Assembly: GCA_002077065.1 (NCBI GenBank)
Contig: NAJO01000019.1
Span: 682,001 to 746,000 of the forward strand
Reading direction: 5' to 3'
DNA: 64,000 bases
Source of the DNA: Cryoendolithus antarcticus
Taxonomy: Eukaryota; Ascomycota; Dothideomycetes; Cladosporiales; Cladosporiaceae
Position numbers and translations under genes: made by a program. The notes below the pieces were generated by a model. That model was not told the origin of the DNA. It searched no databases and saw nothing but the letters and a program-made list of their open reading frames with translations. Positions 40,891 to 52,503 of this stretch are shown here, piece by piece (the first letter of the stretch is position 1; the number at the start of each line of letters is the position of its first letter).

Positions 40891-42198
40891 ATGAGCGCCA
40901 GCATGGCTTCCTTCACCATTCCTAATGTCCGTATCTTTGACGGGGAGGAGACAATCCCCTGCGGCACCGTCACGGTAGAGGATGGCAATATCACCAGCGT
41001 CGATGCGAACTCCAGCACTACGGCGCCTACGCTCACCCTGCTCCCCGGCCTCATAGACTGCCATGTCCACTGCAACTCTGCCGCCCCGACTGCCCTTCCT
41101 CAAAGTCTCCGTTTCGGTGTCACGACAGTATGCGACATGCACAATGAGTATCCGAACATTGTCACTCTCCGAAAGCAAATTGAAGAGGAAGGAGACTGCG
41201 CAGACTTAAAGACCACGAGCTTCGGAGCCACGGTGGAGAATGGCTGGCCAGGACCGGTCGTACTTGCGCATAGCAACGACCCGCACGTACTGGCCGAGGT
41301 CGCAACGTGGCCGAGGTTAAAGAGTGAGCAAGATGCGAAAGATTACATTCGGGAGAGGGTGATCGAAGGAGTGGACTACATTAAGCTCATGCATGAGAGT
41401 GGGACTGTCATGGGTGCAGAGTTCAATATGCCTAGTCTGGAGCTGCAAAAAGCTGTGATCGACGAGGCTCATGCCAACAACTTGATCGCGGTCGCTCATG
41501 CAACGTGCCGGAAGGACACGCTTGACATACTTGGCGTTGGTGTTGACGGACTGACGCACCAGTTTACTGACCAGCCTCCGAATCAAGACGTCGTTGATGC
41601 ATACTTGAAGAACAATGCCCATCTCAACCCTACCTTGACGGCTATGGGCAGTCTGACGACTGAGGGAAAGGCGCTGCAGGAGCAATTTGCACATGATCCT
41701 CGGATTCAGCACCTCCTCCCCGAAAATGCAAGGAATAATATGTGTACATGCATGGACTTTGCGAAGCTGCCTGGCTGCACTGTTGACAACGCATACGAGA
41801 CGGTGCGGCAACTTAGGGCAGCGGGCGTGGATGTCGTCGTGTAAGTGCGCCCCCAAGGGAAGGACGCTCGAGTCTTACCCTTTGCTCGCGAGGACACTGC
41901 TAACATGACTAGTGGCTCTGACGCCGCCGGTCCAGCTGTTGGTACAGCGTGGGGTCTGTCAGTTCATCAAGAGCTGCACCTGCTCGTACATAAATGCGGG
42001 TTCTCCCCCGTTGAAGCTCTGAAGGCTGCTACGTCGGTGAATGCAAGACGATTTCGCTTCCGCGATCGTGGCCGCATTCAGCCCGGCTTGAGAGCAGATC
42101 TTGTCTTGATTGAGGGGAATCCGCTGGAGGATATCGGTGATACATTGAATTTGCGAAGTGTGTGGACGAAGGGAGTGAAGTGTAGTGCATACGCATGA
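40891..42198 (+). CDS. Amidohydrolase (imidazolonepropionase/prolidase-like, binuclear type)
   Basis: A 411-residue amidohydrolase-1 family enzyme. Exons 40891-41840 and 41913-42198; the 72-nt intron has a CTAAC branch site and rejoins DVVV to GSDAAGPAVGTAWG. Ligands for a two-metal centre are visible: LIDCHVHCNS (His58, His60), the lysine of VDYIKLMHESG (Lys165), VAHATC (His203), GLTHQF (His223) and GSDAA (Asp320). The C-terminal composite domain ends IQPGLRADLVLIEGNPLEDI. The group cleaves cyclic amides, carbamates and acyl-dipeptides; the substrate here is unknown. It is divergent from the decarboxylase-like gene. Confidence 0.9.
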
Positions 42199-42593
42199 AG
42201 TCACTGAATGGAAACTCCGTTGAAAAGACTACCGAGAATTGCCATGTACTTACTCTCACTGCCCTATACTTCAGCCAGGTCATGAATGATGATACTGACA
42301 GTACCTTTATACGTTGTACACGATGAGTGTGAATATATAATCGTATTCGGTCCACCACGGAAAGGCGTAATCTCGGAACTACCTACGCAATAGCCGAGCT
42401 TGCATTCTGGCCCAATGCCAAAAACTGTGGCCAGCCGAGTGCGTTAGCGCGGCCTGTGCTCGACTTCTCCCCTTCATTTGCAATTCCTCCCCAGACACTC
42501 CGACCATCCACACAAGCTAACCTCCACACATCCCCACAACACCACCCCATCACCGCTCCGCACACCCCCGTCGCAAGGACCACCAAGATCAAC
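42199..42593. other. Intergenic, ATP9 promoter
   Basis: The last 100 bp upstream of ATP9 are C-rich with CA repeats (42500-42570). No other gene was found. Confidence 0.5.
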
Positions 42594-43206
<613 letters not shown>

Positions 43207-44083
43207 ATGTGCATTGCTACATGCAAAAGTCGGACGTGGAGATTGTACAGAGATACTGTGAAGCTTGGGTGGTAGTGGTAGACGGGGAGAAGCATGGCGG
43301 GCGGCTGCGTTGATGTACTGTAGCTGCCTAGTAGTGCGTCAAGGATGTTCAGCACAGCTTCGGGCAGCTCAAGCAAGCTCTTCTGCCTATCTTTTGTACC
43401 CTTTGACGCCTTTACGTGACGAGTGAAGTGCTTTTGATGTGTCTGCTCCCAGCTCCAGAGCTCCCCAATGCCACATGGCCCAACCACTCAACAGCAGCTT
43501 CGAAGTGTAAAGTCTGTCCGGTCGGCCTCACAATCACCACAGACGGCATGTGGAGGATATGACAGTGCACGCCTATGCCCCCGACACCACGCGACGCCGC
43601 AATCGTGGGCACACCTAGTACCTGCATGCTCCGTCGTCACCATCGTGGGCGGGAGAAGAAATGAAGCTGCGAGCGCAGTACACATCGGTCGCAAGCCAGA
43701 CATTCGGCAGCAATTGGCATTATTGCTACTCAACAGAAGTCGATATGCTCCTGTGCCACTCTGTATGCATCTGCAAGAGCCGACCCTCACTCGATGCCAA
43801 CAGGGGAGTGAGCAGACTTACCCGGCGTCTTTGCTCTTCAAGCTCTGGACTCTCGCAGTCACCGCAATGAGCGCCTTGTTGGTACGAACGAGCGGATGAG
43901 GGCAGTCCCTACTTTCCACACTCCAGGAGAAGTGCACGTACGCTCGGAGCGCTCAGTATTACTGGGTCTTGCTAGAATGCTGTTTACACATGTATGCTAT
44001 CCGATCTACCCAGAGACAGCTTGAAAAGAATCGAACTCTATATACGTGCTGAACCATCTTCGAACCCGTGCGAATTGACGTGT
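43207..44083. other. Intergenic, ATP9 3' flank
   Basis: Short frames only, no recognised family. No repeat was seen. Confidence 0.45.
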
Positions 44084-46611
44084 TCAACAATCATCTCCTC
44101 CCCAGAGCCCCCAAGGATGCCAGCCGTGCGAGCGAGTGTGGTGGCAGTGCTTCGACGTTGATGTTAAAAACAGTGGAGTGGTCGAGCAAGTGCTGGAAGA
44201 CGCTGTGTGACTGATGACATAGCTAGATGTGGATGTTGTGCAAGTCGAAGAGGTCGACACTAAGATCGTACCGCTTGTAGTATTCGCGTGCGACATAGTC
44301 GACGAGGTACTGCTGCTCGTGGTGTTCGCAAACGACACGGTCGACGAAGTGCTGCTGCTGCTGCTACTCGAGGTCAAGCTGCCTGTCGAGCTCATGGACG
44401 TCGACGAAGATGTCGAGTTTGTCAGACCTGACACGGCTCCTTTGCCAGCTGGCACCAAGAAAGTAGCACCGAGTACCCTTTGGAAAGCCTTGCCTGTTCC
44501 ATCATGCCCGACAACATATATTGTGTGATTGCCGTTGGACACAGTGACATTCCCGTAAAATACGCTGCCTTCCACCGGGTCGTCAGCGTTCCCGCCACCA
44601 TTCGTGAGACTCATGTTCGCTATCAGCTCTCCACTCAAGGTACGATACTGGAAAGTCGCATCCGCAAACGCGCCATCGATCTCGGCTAGCACTGTAGCGC
44701 TAGAGCTCGGTGCAGGAGGAGTTGTCACAGGAAAGTAACCCCCATGACCCGGTCGACCACGGAGCTCAACGTAGTCGAACGAAGTGAGCGCGAGGGAATT
44801 GATGCCGCTGATGGTCAAGGAGAAGTCAGGTGATGAGATGTCTGTGAGCCCGACAGTCCAGATGTTGGGCTTCGGTGAAGTGATGATGTAGAATTGCGCG
44901 CCTGTGAGATCAGTGCGAGTGATGAAGGGATCTGTGTCGTCCTCTACAGTGCCGTTTGGGTGAGTGATGAGCAGACCGGCAGTGGTGGAGCTTAGAGAGA
45001 AGATGAGTTGAGTCATCGAGCTGTCAACAGGTACCTTGATCAGTGTAGTAGCGTTCGATTCCTGCCGTTTTCTCAGTGCTTCATCAGTCGCGTCTGCAGT
45101 GATGGACGCAATGCCAACGGTGTCAGAGTTGCCCAGTGCGCCTGCATTTGGTGTAGCAGCTCCTGCCTCACTCGCTGAGCTGAGCTGCAGCACTTGCCCA
45201 CCGGACGCTGCAGCCAACAGATCGAAGCCCTCCGTCGATGTGCATCCATTAGCGAATAATATCGAAAACACCTGAACGCGCTTCTCTCGTGCAAGATCGG
45301 CAGCTTCAGACGCCAGATCGACGTCCTTTGCTGCAGCGTCAGTGTAGACTAACAACGTTCCGCCTTCGCTCAAGGCATTCAGGGCATTGCTAATAGCTGA
45401 CATTGCGAGTTCAGGGCAGTCGTCTCCACCACCGGCACCGAATTTGTTGATCGCGGTCTCAAATCCTGCTTCAGACGTAAAGGTCGCAATGTAATGTATG
45501 CCGGGATCCTGGATCTGTGATACGACATACAAGATCGGTTCATCGATTGTGCCTAGCTTGGCTCGCACAATACTTCGGGCTTCTGTTCTGACGCCTTCGA
45601 TGACACTGGACATTGACCCAGTAGTATCGATCGCAAACGCGAGCATTGGCCCAGCGCCCATAAGCAGGCGGAACTGCTCGGGTGTCACGTCGGAATCGTC
45701 GTGTATCGATCGAATGTACTCCTTTGTAGCCTCAAGTGCAACAGCAACAGCGACTTTGTGCAGATAAGCATGTGGAGACAGAGTATAGATTGTATTGTCT
45801 TGTTGATTCCTTCGATGCCCAGTGCAGAGCCATCGAAGATGCCACCATGGCTACATTTATGGGCACCGGGTTTAGTGTATTCGGGACCCTCCTCGGAGTA
45901 TTAGCCACTGGTAAGCGCACCACTGGCGAACAGGTTGTTAGCGCAGTCCTGTGTGTCGCATCCGGCAAGAAGCACGCAGAGGAGAGGTGTCACGTGGCTG
46001 TCTGTTGGAGACTTGCAGACCTGTTGTCAGCCAACGTCGAAGTCGCGTGTTCGAAGATCAGCTCGCTCCTCCAGAGAGGTAGTACAGTTCTGACAGGTAA
46101 TAGTAGAAGAATCAGGCCTTGCGATCGCCGTGCTCGAATCGAGACCGAGCACATCACGGTTGATGTCTCTGCGCCCAGACTCGATCCAGTTGCTATGAGA
46201 GTAGAAGTCTTGTAGCGTGTGCAAAGCCTGGCCCAATGTACGACGACCACGAGTCGCGTCAGCAGCAGCTAGTCCGAGCTTTGTCTCGAGACGAAGAGCA
46301 GACAAGCGATCTTGTCCAGCTGGGAAAGTTTCGCCGTCAAAGTGGGACGGAGCATTGTGCGCGTCAAACTCATCGACTTGAGCATTCGCAGCGGCAATCT
46401 CGTCTCTAGCCCTTCGCATCGAGTTGTTCAAGGTCTTGATTGGGAAGTATTGCAGGTCCAGAGCTTCGATAGCCTATTTCGCGATCGACGTATGTGAGCT
46501 TCCAAGAAAGCCATATACGGAATAGCCAACTGTTGGGATGAAGCCTTTGGTTTGGTGCAATGTAAGGGAAATAATCAGTAGGACGCTCGCTCGCGTAGTG
46601 AAGACGCGCAT
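44084..46611 (-). pseudogene. VWA7-like secreted von Willebrand factor A protein, disrupted
   Basis: Reading the minus strand from ATG 46611 gives a signal peptide (MRVFTTRASVLLIISLTLHQ), then FIPTVGYSVYGFLGSSHTSI, an in-frame TAG (46474-46476), and continued homology in the same frame (AIEALDLQYFPIKTLNNSM, LGQALHTLQDFYSHSNWIE). After an intron-like gap (about 46085-45949) comes DCANNLFASGALTSG, a TAA (45901-45903), YSEEGPEYTKPGAHKCSHGG, then a frameshift near 45790-45802. From there SPHAYLHKVAVAVALEATK leads to an intact VWA domain with a MIDAS motif (AIDTTGSMSS) and a Ser/Thr-rich C-terminus. VWA7-type proteins combine these parts; Q and Y are expected at the two stops. A truncated product from ATG 45688 (534 aa) remains possible. 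Confidence 0.7.
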
Positions 46612-47678
46612 CGTTGATCAGAAGACCGCAAGTAACTGGGAGAAACAACGAAGCGATCCAATGAGGAGTGAGAGAAGAGTATTGGCAAGCAGTGAGAGAA
46701 CGATCAGCGGGGTGGTCACTGTCAATGTGAGGTGAATGATTGAGGTCTGAAGAGGTACGAGATGCGGTATATGTAGGGACTTGGGAACCGTCCTCGCCAT
46801 TCCTACTCGGTATTGCTCACGCGATGGCGCACGCAAATTAGATTCGTGCAATCGGCCAAGGGAGTGCAAGGCGATACCGCCAAGAATCTCATGTGATGAA
46901 GCCTGCGCCAATGTCGCACTCTTTGTCGCACTCTGCTTGACGCTGAGTCGCTGTAAGACAGCAAAGAGCGAACGGAATAGTTGCTAACCCACCTCACCGT
47001 CCACTCATCTGATCTCACAAGTCGAATCACTCATGATAAGTAGGGTGGGTTCGTCTCAGTATCTTTCGCAATAGAATGAGAGGCAACGCATTACGCCAGT
47101 ATCCTGAATCCTTCTGGACTCGAGGCAGGCCCGGTAAGCGTACTGGCTGTTCAGTCACTTGGGACACGTACTACGCCACAGCTGTCGCTAGCATTAGCTT
47201 CGTGCTTACTTGGGTGTAAGTATGAGCGTGCTATCTCCTGTGCGTGCTGCCATCGTTACGATCGGAGATGCAAGGCCGCGATGTCAGGGACGGTTCGAGG
47301 GATGGACCACGAGAGCGCCATCAGAGCGCAAAGCGAGAGCTCTAGCGGAAGCCCCCAGTAGTACAGCTAATACGGCATCATTCAATCCCGTCTCGATGCG
47401 CACTCGGCGCGAGAGGCGAGTCTTTGCTCACGTGTATGCGAGCCGATCTGTACGAGACCAAGAGATGATATCGATGGAAGAGGATTGCAAAAGAAAGTCA
47501 GGGCAGACTGATGTCTCACGCGTTGATCGCGAGTCATGTGCATGTTTCCGGCGGGGCAAGAATCGCATCTGATTGCTCGTGACGGCACAGGTCGATACAT
47601 CTTTCCTCGCGTGCGCCATCTTGACTGCGCTTCAATATCCACCACCACTTCAGTCCTTACCTATCCCCCACTGCCACT
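46612..47678. other. Intergenic, MTR10 promoter side
   Basis: About 1.1 kb with short unconserved frames. Nothing supports a gene or RNA. Confidence 0.45.
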
Positions 47679-50588
47679 ATGGCCGCCGTCGCCACCATGC
47701 AGCCCATCCTCTCCGCCCTCGCGACGATGCAGTCGAGCAACAATGCATCGAAAACACAGGCCCACGCCTACCTCGAGCGATTCCAGAAGTCCGCCGATGC
47801 CTGGACGAGTTCCTTCACATTACTACAGGGGGACAGCGATGTGCAGGCGAAGCTATTCGCGGCGACTACATTGAAGGGGAAGATCGTGTTCGACTTCTAT
47901 CAATTACCTCGAGAGAGTCTGCCACAACTGCGAGATTCCATACTAGACCTGCTACGCACATACGCCAAAGGCCCGAAGCCTATACGAACCCAGCTATGCG
48001 TGTGCTTGGCGAATCTGGCCATTCAGATGCTGGAGTGGAAGAACGTACTGCAGACCGTGGTCACGGCACTCGGCAGCGACTCGGAGAGCATAGCATGTGT
48101 GCTGGAATTCATCCATGTTTTGCCTGAGGAAGTCACTCAGGGGCGGAAGATTAATCTGGCCGAGGATGAATTACAACAGCGGACACGGGAGCTACTAGAG
48201 GAGAACGCACAGCAGGTCCTGCAACTGCTCACACAGTACGCCCGATCGTCACCCACAGCTGCACAGGATCCGATCCTGATGGCGTGTCTGACATCCTGGG
48301 TCGCGGAAGTGCAAGTCAATGATGTAGTGAATTCACCACTGATGGATGTGATCATGACTGCGATCCAGGCGGACACATCGTTTGATGAGGCGGTCGAGAC
48401 ACTATGCGCACTGTTTCGGGAGACGCGGGATGTGGACGAGTCGGTGGCGACGATCAAGACACTATATCCGCGGCTCGCTGCGTTGCGTCCACGCATACAG
48501 GCATGCGCAGAAGAGGAAGACTGGGATACGTACAAGGGCATAACGAGGGTGTTCGCGGAGGCGGGCGAGGCGTGGGTCGTCTTGATCGCACGAGAGCCAC
48601 AGCAATTCCGTCCGCTTGTCGAGTCGGTACTAGAGTGCTGCGCAAGAGACAAGGAGCGGGATGCACTATCGCAAACGTTCAACTTCTGGTACGAGTTGAA
48701 GCAATACATCACACTGGAGCGTTACATGGAAGCAAGAGTGCAGCTCAACGACATCTACAGCAAGCTGGTAGATATCATGATTGGACATCTGCAATTCCCG
48801 ACCTCCGAGACCGGTAACGACACGGATCTGTTCGATGGCGACCGAGAGGCCGAGGACAAGTTCCGAGAGTTCCGCCATGCAATGGGTGATGTGCTGAAGG
48901 ACTGCTGCGAGGTCATTGGCGTGACACAATGTCTGGAGAAGAGCTACGTTCTCGTTGAGGCTTGGGTTGGTCGGAACGGTGCTCAGGCTCAGCAGGGCAA
49001 AGTCCCAGCATGGCAGCAACTGGAGGCACCTCTTTTCAGCTTACGGGCGATGGGTCGTATGGTACCAAAAGACGAAAATGTCATGCTACCAAGACTCATT
49101 CCTCTCATTGTGCAAATACCAGACCACGAGAAAGTACGCTTCCAGGCAGTGATGGCACTTGGACGTTATACCGAGTGGACGAGCGAACATCCTGAGACAT
49201 TACAGGATCAGCTCAACTTCATCATGGCAGCGTTCCAGCATCCAAGCAAAGAGGTCGTGAAGGCTGCAGCACTCAGCTTCAAATTCTTCTGTAATGACTG
49301 CGCCGAATTGTTGAAGGGCTTCATGGCCCAGCTACAGGGCTTCTACGAGCAGGTTCTTGATAACCTGCCACCTACGAGCCAAGAAGAAGTCACCGAGGGC
49401 GTGGCTTCGATGCTTGCAAAGCAGCCTCTCAATGTACTCTTTGCCAACTTCAAGCTCTGCTGCGACCCGGTAGTGAAGCGCCTTATGGCTATGGCTCAAT
49501 CTGCTAACGACAAAGAGTCACAGCTCGCAGTTGCAGACCGCCTGAACCTCATCACAATCTTCATCCAGTGGGTCACGCCTTACGTCGACCCTCGAGAGCC
49601 CAGTCCAGCGGTGCAATACTGCCAGGAGATCTTCCCAGTGCTCACAGCAATTGCCGAGCGCTTCGTAGCCTTCACGCCGATCATAGAGCGAGTCTGCAGA
49701 TGTTGGCGCTACATGGTGCTCTCCTACCGAACACATACTGCCCCTCTCCTCCCACAACTGGCAGACAAGCTCGTCGCCGGCTTCTCGTCGAGCAGGCAAG
49801 GCTGCTTTCTCTGGGCAACCGACAGCATCGTCCGCGAATTCTCCGACGTATCCGAGATCATACCCGAAGCGACGACGACAGCGATATACAAATTCTACGA
49901 GCAACAAGCCACCACTTTCCTCCGGATACTCAACGACCTCCCACCCGAAGAACTTCCCGATGTGATTGAAGACTTCTTCCGCCTCACCACAGACGTCCTC
50001 CTCTACCACGCCAACTCCCTGCTTGCCTCACCACTAATGCCCTCACTCCTCGCAGCCGCAACTACATCACTCACCCTTCTCAAGGAAGAGCCACTGATGG
50101 CGACCCTCCACTTCCTTCGCGACTTCCTCGCCTACGGCCAGACCTCCGCACCATCCTCCTCGTTCTCTCCAGATGACGGAACCTACAGCCTCCGCCCGAA
50201 CCCCGCACAAACGCAAGCTTCCGTCATAGCCCTCGCGACGACCTCAGGCGAAGCGATCACCCAGCGCTGCTTGACTGGGATGATGTACTCATTCCCGCAA
50301 GACTGCTTCCCGGACGCCTCAGGCGTGCTCCTAGCGCTCTTCCAGCTCATGCCCGAGGCTACGGCCGGCTGGGTGGAGGGGACCGTGAATATGCTGCCCG
50401 AGGGGAGCGTGAGCCAGCAGGAGAAGGAGAGGCTGGGACGGAACATTGGGCAGAGGGTGCAGATGGGTGAGGTGAGGAAGGTTAGGAGCCTACTGCAGGA
50501 TTTCACGCAGAGTTATCGGAGGCGGAACGTGGCGCCGAGGGAGGGGTTGGGAAGGCTGGAGCAGGGTCGTTTCAGGTTTGAAGGGTAG
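47679..50588 (+). CDS. MTR10: Karyopherin Mtr10 / transportin-3-type nuclear import receptor
   Basis: Importin-beta family receptor that carries SR-type and mRNA-binding proteins (yeast Npl3) into the nucleus and takes part in tRNA transport. One exon, 969 aa, the usual length; made almost wholly of HEAT-type helical pairs. The N-terminal Ran-binding region is SKTQAHAYLERFQKSADAW and DSDVQAKLFAATTLKGKIVFD. Signatures follow: LRTQLCVCLANLAIQM-type segment, FWYELKQYITLERYMEARV, PLFSLRAMGRMVPKDEN and VRFQAVMALGRYTEW. The end (VRSLLQDFTQSYRRRNVAP) is the conserved C-terminal helix. Confidence 0.95.
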   Translation: MAAVATMQPILSALATMQSSNNASKTQAHAYLERFQKSADAWTSSFTLLQGDSDVQAKLFAATTLKGKIVFDFYQLPRESLPQLRDSILDLLRTYAKGPKPIRTQLCVCLANLAIQMLEWKNVLQTVVTALGSDSESIACVLEFIHVLPEEVTQGRKINLAEDELQQRTRELLEENAQQVLQLLTQYARSSPTAAQDPILMACLTSWVAEVQVNDVVNSPLMDVIMTAIQADTSFDEAVETLCALFRETRDVDESVATIKTLYPRLAALRPRIQACAEEEDWDTYKGITRVFAEAGEAWVVLIAREPQQFRPLVESVLECCARDKERDALSQTFNFWYELKQYITLERYMEARVQLNDIYSKLVDIMIGHLQFPTSETGNDTDLFDGDREAEDKFREFRHAMGDVLKDCCEVIGVTQCLEKSYVLVEAWVGRNGAQAQQGKVPAWQQLEAPLFSLRAMGRMVPKDENVMLPRLIPLIVQIPDHEKVRFQAVMALGRYTEWTSEHPETLQDQLNFIMAAFQHPSKEVVKAAALSFKFFCNDCAELLKGFMAQLQGFYEQVLDNLPPTSQEEVTEGVASMLAKQPLNVLFANFKLCCDPVVKRLMAMAQSANDKESQLAVADRLNLITIFIQWVTPYVDPREPSPAVQYCQEIFPVLTAIAERFVAFTPIIERVCRCWRYMVLSYRTHTAPLLPQLADKLVAGFSSSRQGCFLWATDSIVREFSDVSEIIPEATTTAIYKFYEQQATTFLRILNDLPPEELPDVIEDFFRLTTDVLLYHANSLLASPLMPSLLAAATTSLTLLKEEPLMATLHFLRDFLAYGQTSAPSSSFSPDDGTYSLRPNPAQTQASVIALATTSGEAITQRCLTGMMYSFPQDCFPDASGVLLALFQLMPEATAGWVEGTVNMLPEGSVSQQEKERLGRNIGQRVQMGEVRKVRSLLQDFTQSYRRRNVAPREGLGRLEQGRFRFEG

Positions 50589-51296
50589 GGAAAGGCGCAG
50601 AGGATTGACAGCCGGAGTAAAATGAGAGGATTTGCTCGCGGAATAAGGTAGGATGAAGAACGGGGTATGAACCTGGAGGGGAGGGGATGCAGTGCTATGA
50701 ACGCATGCTTGAGACTATGTACCCGTAGCCGACGAAGTGAAGTGCCACATCATCGTGCGAATGCCCTCTTCCGCTCTCATTCATCGTGGCACTGATCGCA
50801 CGTCGCCACTTCGCTCTCGCGAAGTCCTGCAAATGCATCGGCTCCGCCGTCGTACCGGGACAGGCTCCCTCGCGTGTTGTTGCGCTTCGCCACCTGCTCT
50901 GTGTGGACTACACAAGGGACTGATCGAGCGTGCACTCCGATGACTTCACAGAAAAATGTATGAACTTTGGGTGGCCTTGTGTCGTAAATTGATACGAGCC
51001 TGGCGAGGTGATCGGCTGTCTGCCATTGAGTGATGCTCTTGACGTTTTGTGACTCTTAGTGGACTCTCAAGTAGGCCATCTGCTGAAGTGAGTGTCCATG
51101 CACTTGCAGGAGCATGATGTGTCCGAGTCGCCGAGACAGTCGTAAATCCAGGCCAGTGCTCGAGTCAGTCTCGGGGACGCAGCATTCTCATCGCAGCTTG
51201 TGTCTCTCAATGAGCCATTCTCTGGTCATTTCACTACTGTGAGTACACTGGTAGATGTGAAAGCACAGTACCGTCTGTCGGGGGAAAGTCGTACAT
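50589..51296. other. Intergenic between convergent MTR10 and CUZ1
   Basis: 3' flanks; no coding or RNA signal was seen. Confidence 0.5.
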
Positions 51297-52503
51297 CTAG
51301 TACCCAGTTTTGGCAGGTGTCTTAGCCATCTCAGATCCTACACCCCGTAGAAGTACGATAGTATGGCCGGTCACTACGCCGGTGGCACCCAGCTTCTGAC
51401 CAAAATCTAGCAGTCTGCCCCCCTCGACATGGAACACTCTTAGTTTGTCCTCCTCGCCATTTCCTTGGTTGTTGACATTGCTCACCTGCAAGCTCTTGGC
51501 TGCTAGGTCCAATACCCTTCCCACGCTGAAATCTTCGGAGTAGAAGAAGGTTCCTTTCGGTATTTTGGCTGTGATTGTTTCCGAAGATGCTTCAACGTAA
51601 AGATACACCCGCTTTTCAGGAGCAAGCTTAGCGTCGCCTTTTGCAGTTCGTTTGAGCGTAGCCAATTCTTGGAGCTGTGCTGCAGCCTGCGCTTTTGATT
51701 TGCTTACAGGTGCTTTGGGTAATACAGCTTTCTTTGATGCGCCCCATGCCCGGAGCTTGTCCAATGCTGCAAGGCCTTTGTCTCGTTGGGATTCGCCCTT
51801 TGGTCTTGCACCTAAAGGTGTGAGGTTGGTGCAGTCGTGATCGTACGTGAATCGATGTTTGAGACAATAGGATCGATTGCACTTCTCACAATGGACGCCA
51901 GTGACAAGGGGCGTGTCGATCAAGGTCTTGCAAGAAGGTGACGAGCATTGTTTTTCGTGTGTCAAGATGCTTGGTTTCGGTGGCAAAGGCGACGCGTTTT
52001 GTTGTTGGGCTGCCCTTCGTCTTGCCCATGCGCCAGCTTGTGGGCATGAATGTGCTGACTCCGTTCGATGGTCCAGGCAGAACTTCCTGCGATCTGTTAG
52101 CATGCATTTCGGTAATCATGCTATTGCCCCGACTTCTCCGAATATCTGCGAACTTGACAATGCGCCTGTATACTTAGCCACAAGAGTAGAAGCACTTCTG
52201 CTGAACCTATGAGAGACCGTAAAGGACAGAAGTCAATGACCCTTCCCGACTCGTCTCTCAAGGGTCACCCATGCCTGAGACTTAGCACCGAGCGTCTGCA
52301 TAGGAGCATAGCGGTTGTGCAGATATCTGGAGAAGCAGAACGACATTCGATACTCACCCTCTACAGCTCTCGCAGCGAAATGGGAGGAAGTCCAGCTGAT
52401 GACAGTATGTCATCTGACAGTGCGAGCCGATCGCTTCAACATCACCGACAGACATCGCGCTGAAGGTCTCGCTTGGATCGGTGGTCTGTGGTTTGGATGC
52501 CAT
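51297..52503 (-). CDS. CUZ1: AN1-type zinc-finger protein with ubiquitin-like domain (Cuz1/ZFAND1)
   Basis: Links Cdc48 and the proteasome during arsenite stress in yeast and humans. Exons on the minus strand are 52503-52358 and 52086-51297; product 311 aa. Exon 1 gives SHCQMTYCHQLDFLPFRCESCR and the junction restores CRGKFCLDHRTESAHSCP, so the first AN1 finger (C29, C34, C44, C47, C52, H55, H60, C62) is complete only after splicing. The second AN1 finger is CSSPSCKTL...GVHCEKCNRSYCLKH. The C-terminal third resembles a ubiquitin fold (RVYLYVEASSETITAKIPKG, VVTGHTIVLLRGV). The 271-nt intron is much longer than others in the window. Confidence 0.92.

Noticed and set aside
46050..46477. Splicing out the TAG in the VWA7-like gene with a GT...TAG intron ending at 46474
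   Set aside because: It would delete the conserved SSHTSI segment and needs a poor donor (GTTGGC), so a nonsense mutation is the simpler reading.
47210..47572. 120-codon plus-strand frame upstream of MTR10
   Set aside because: Composition is Arg/Ser-rich and random-looking, with no recognised motif; likely leader or promoter sequence.
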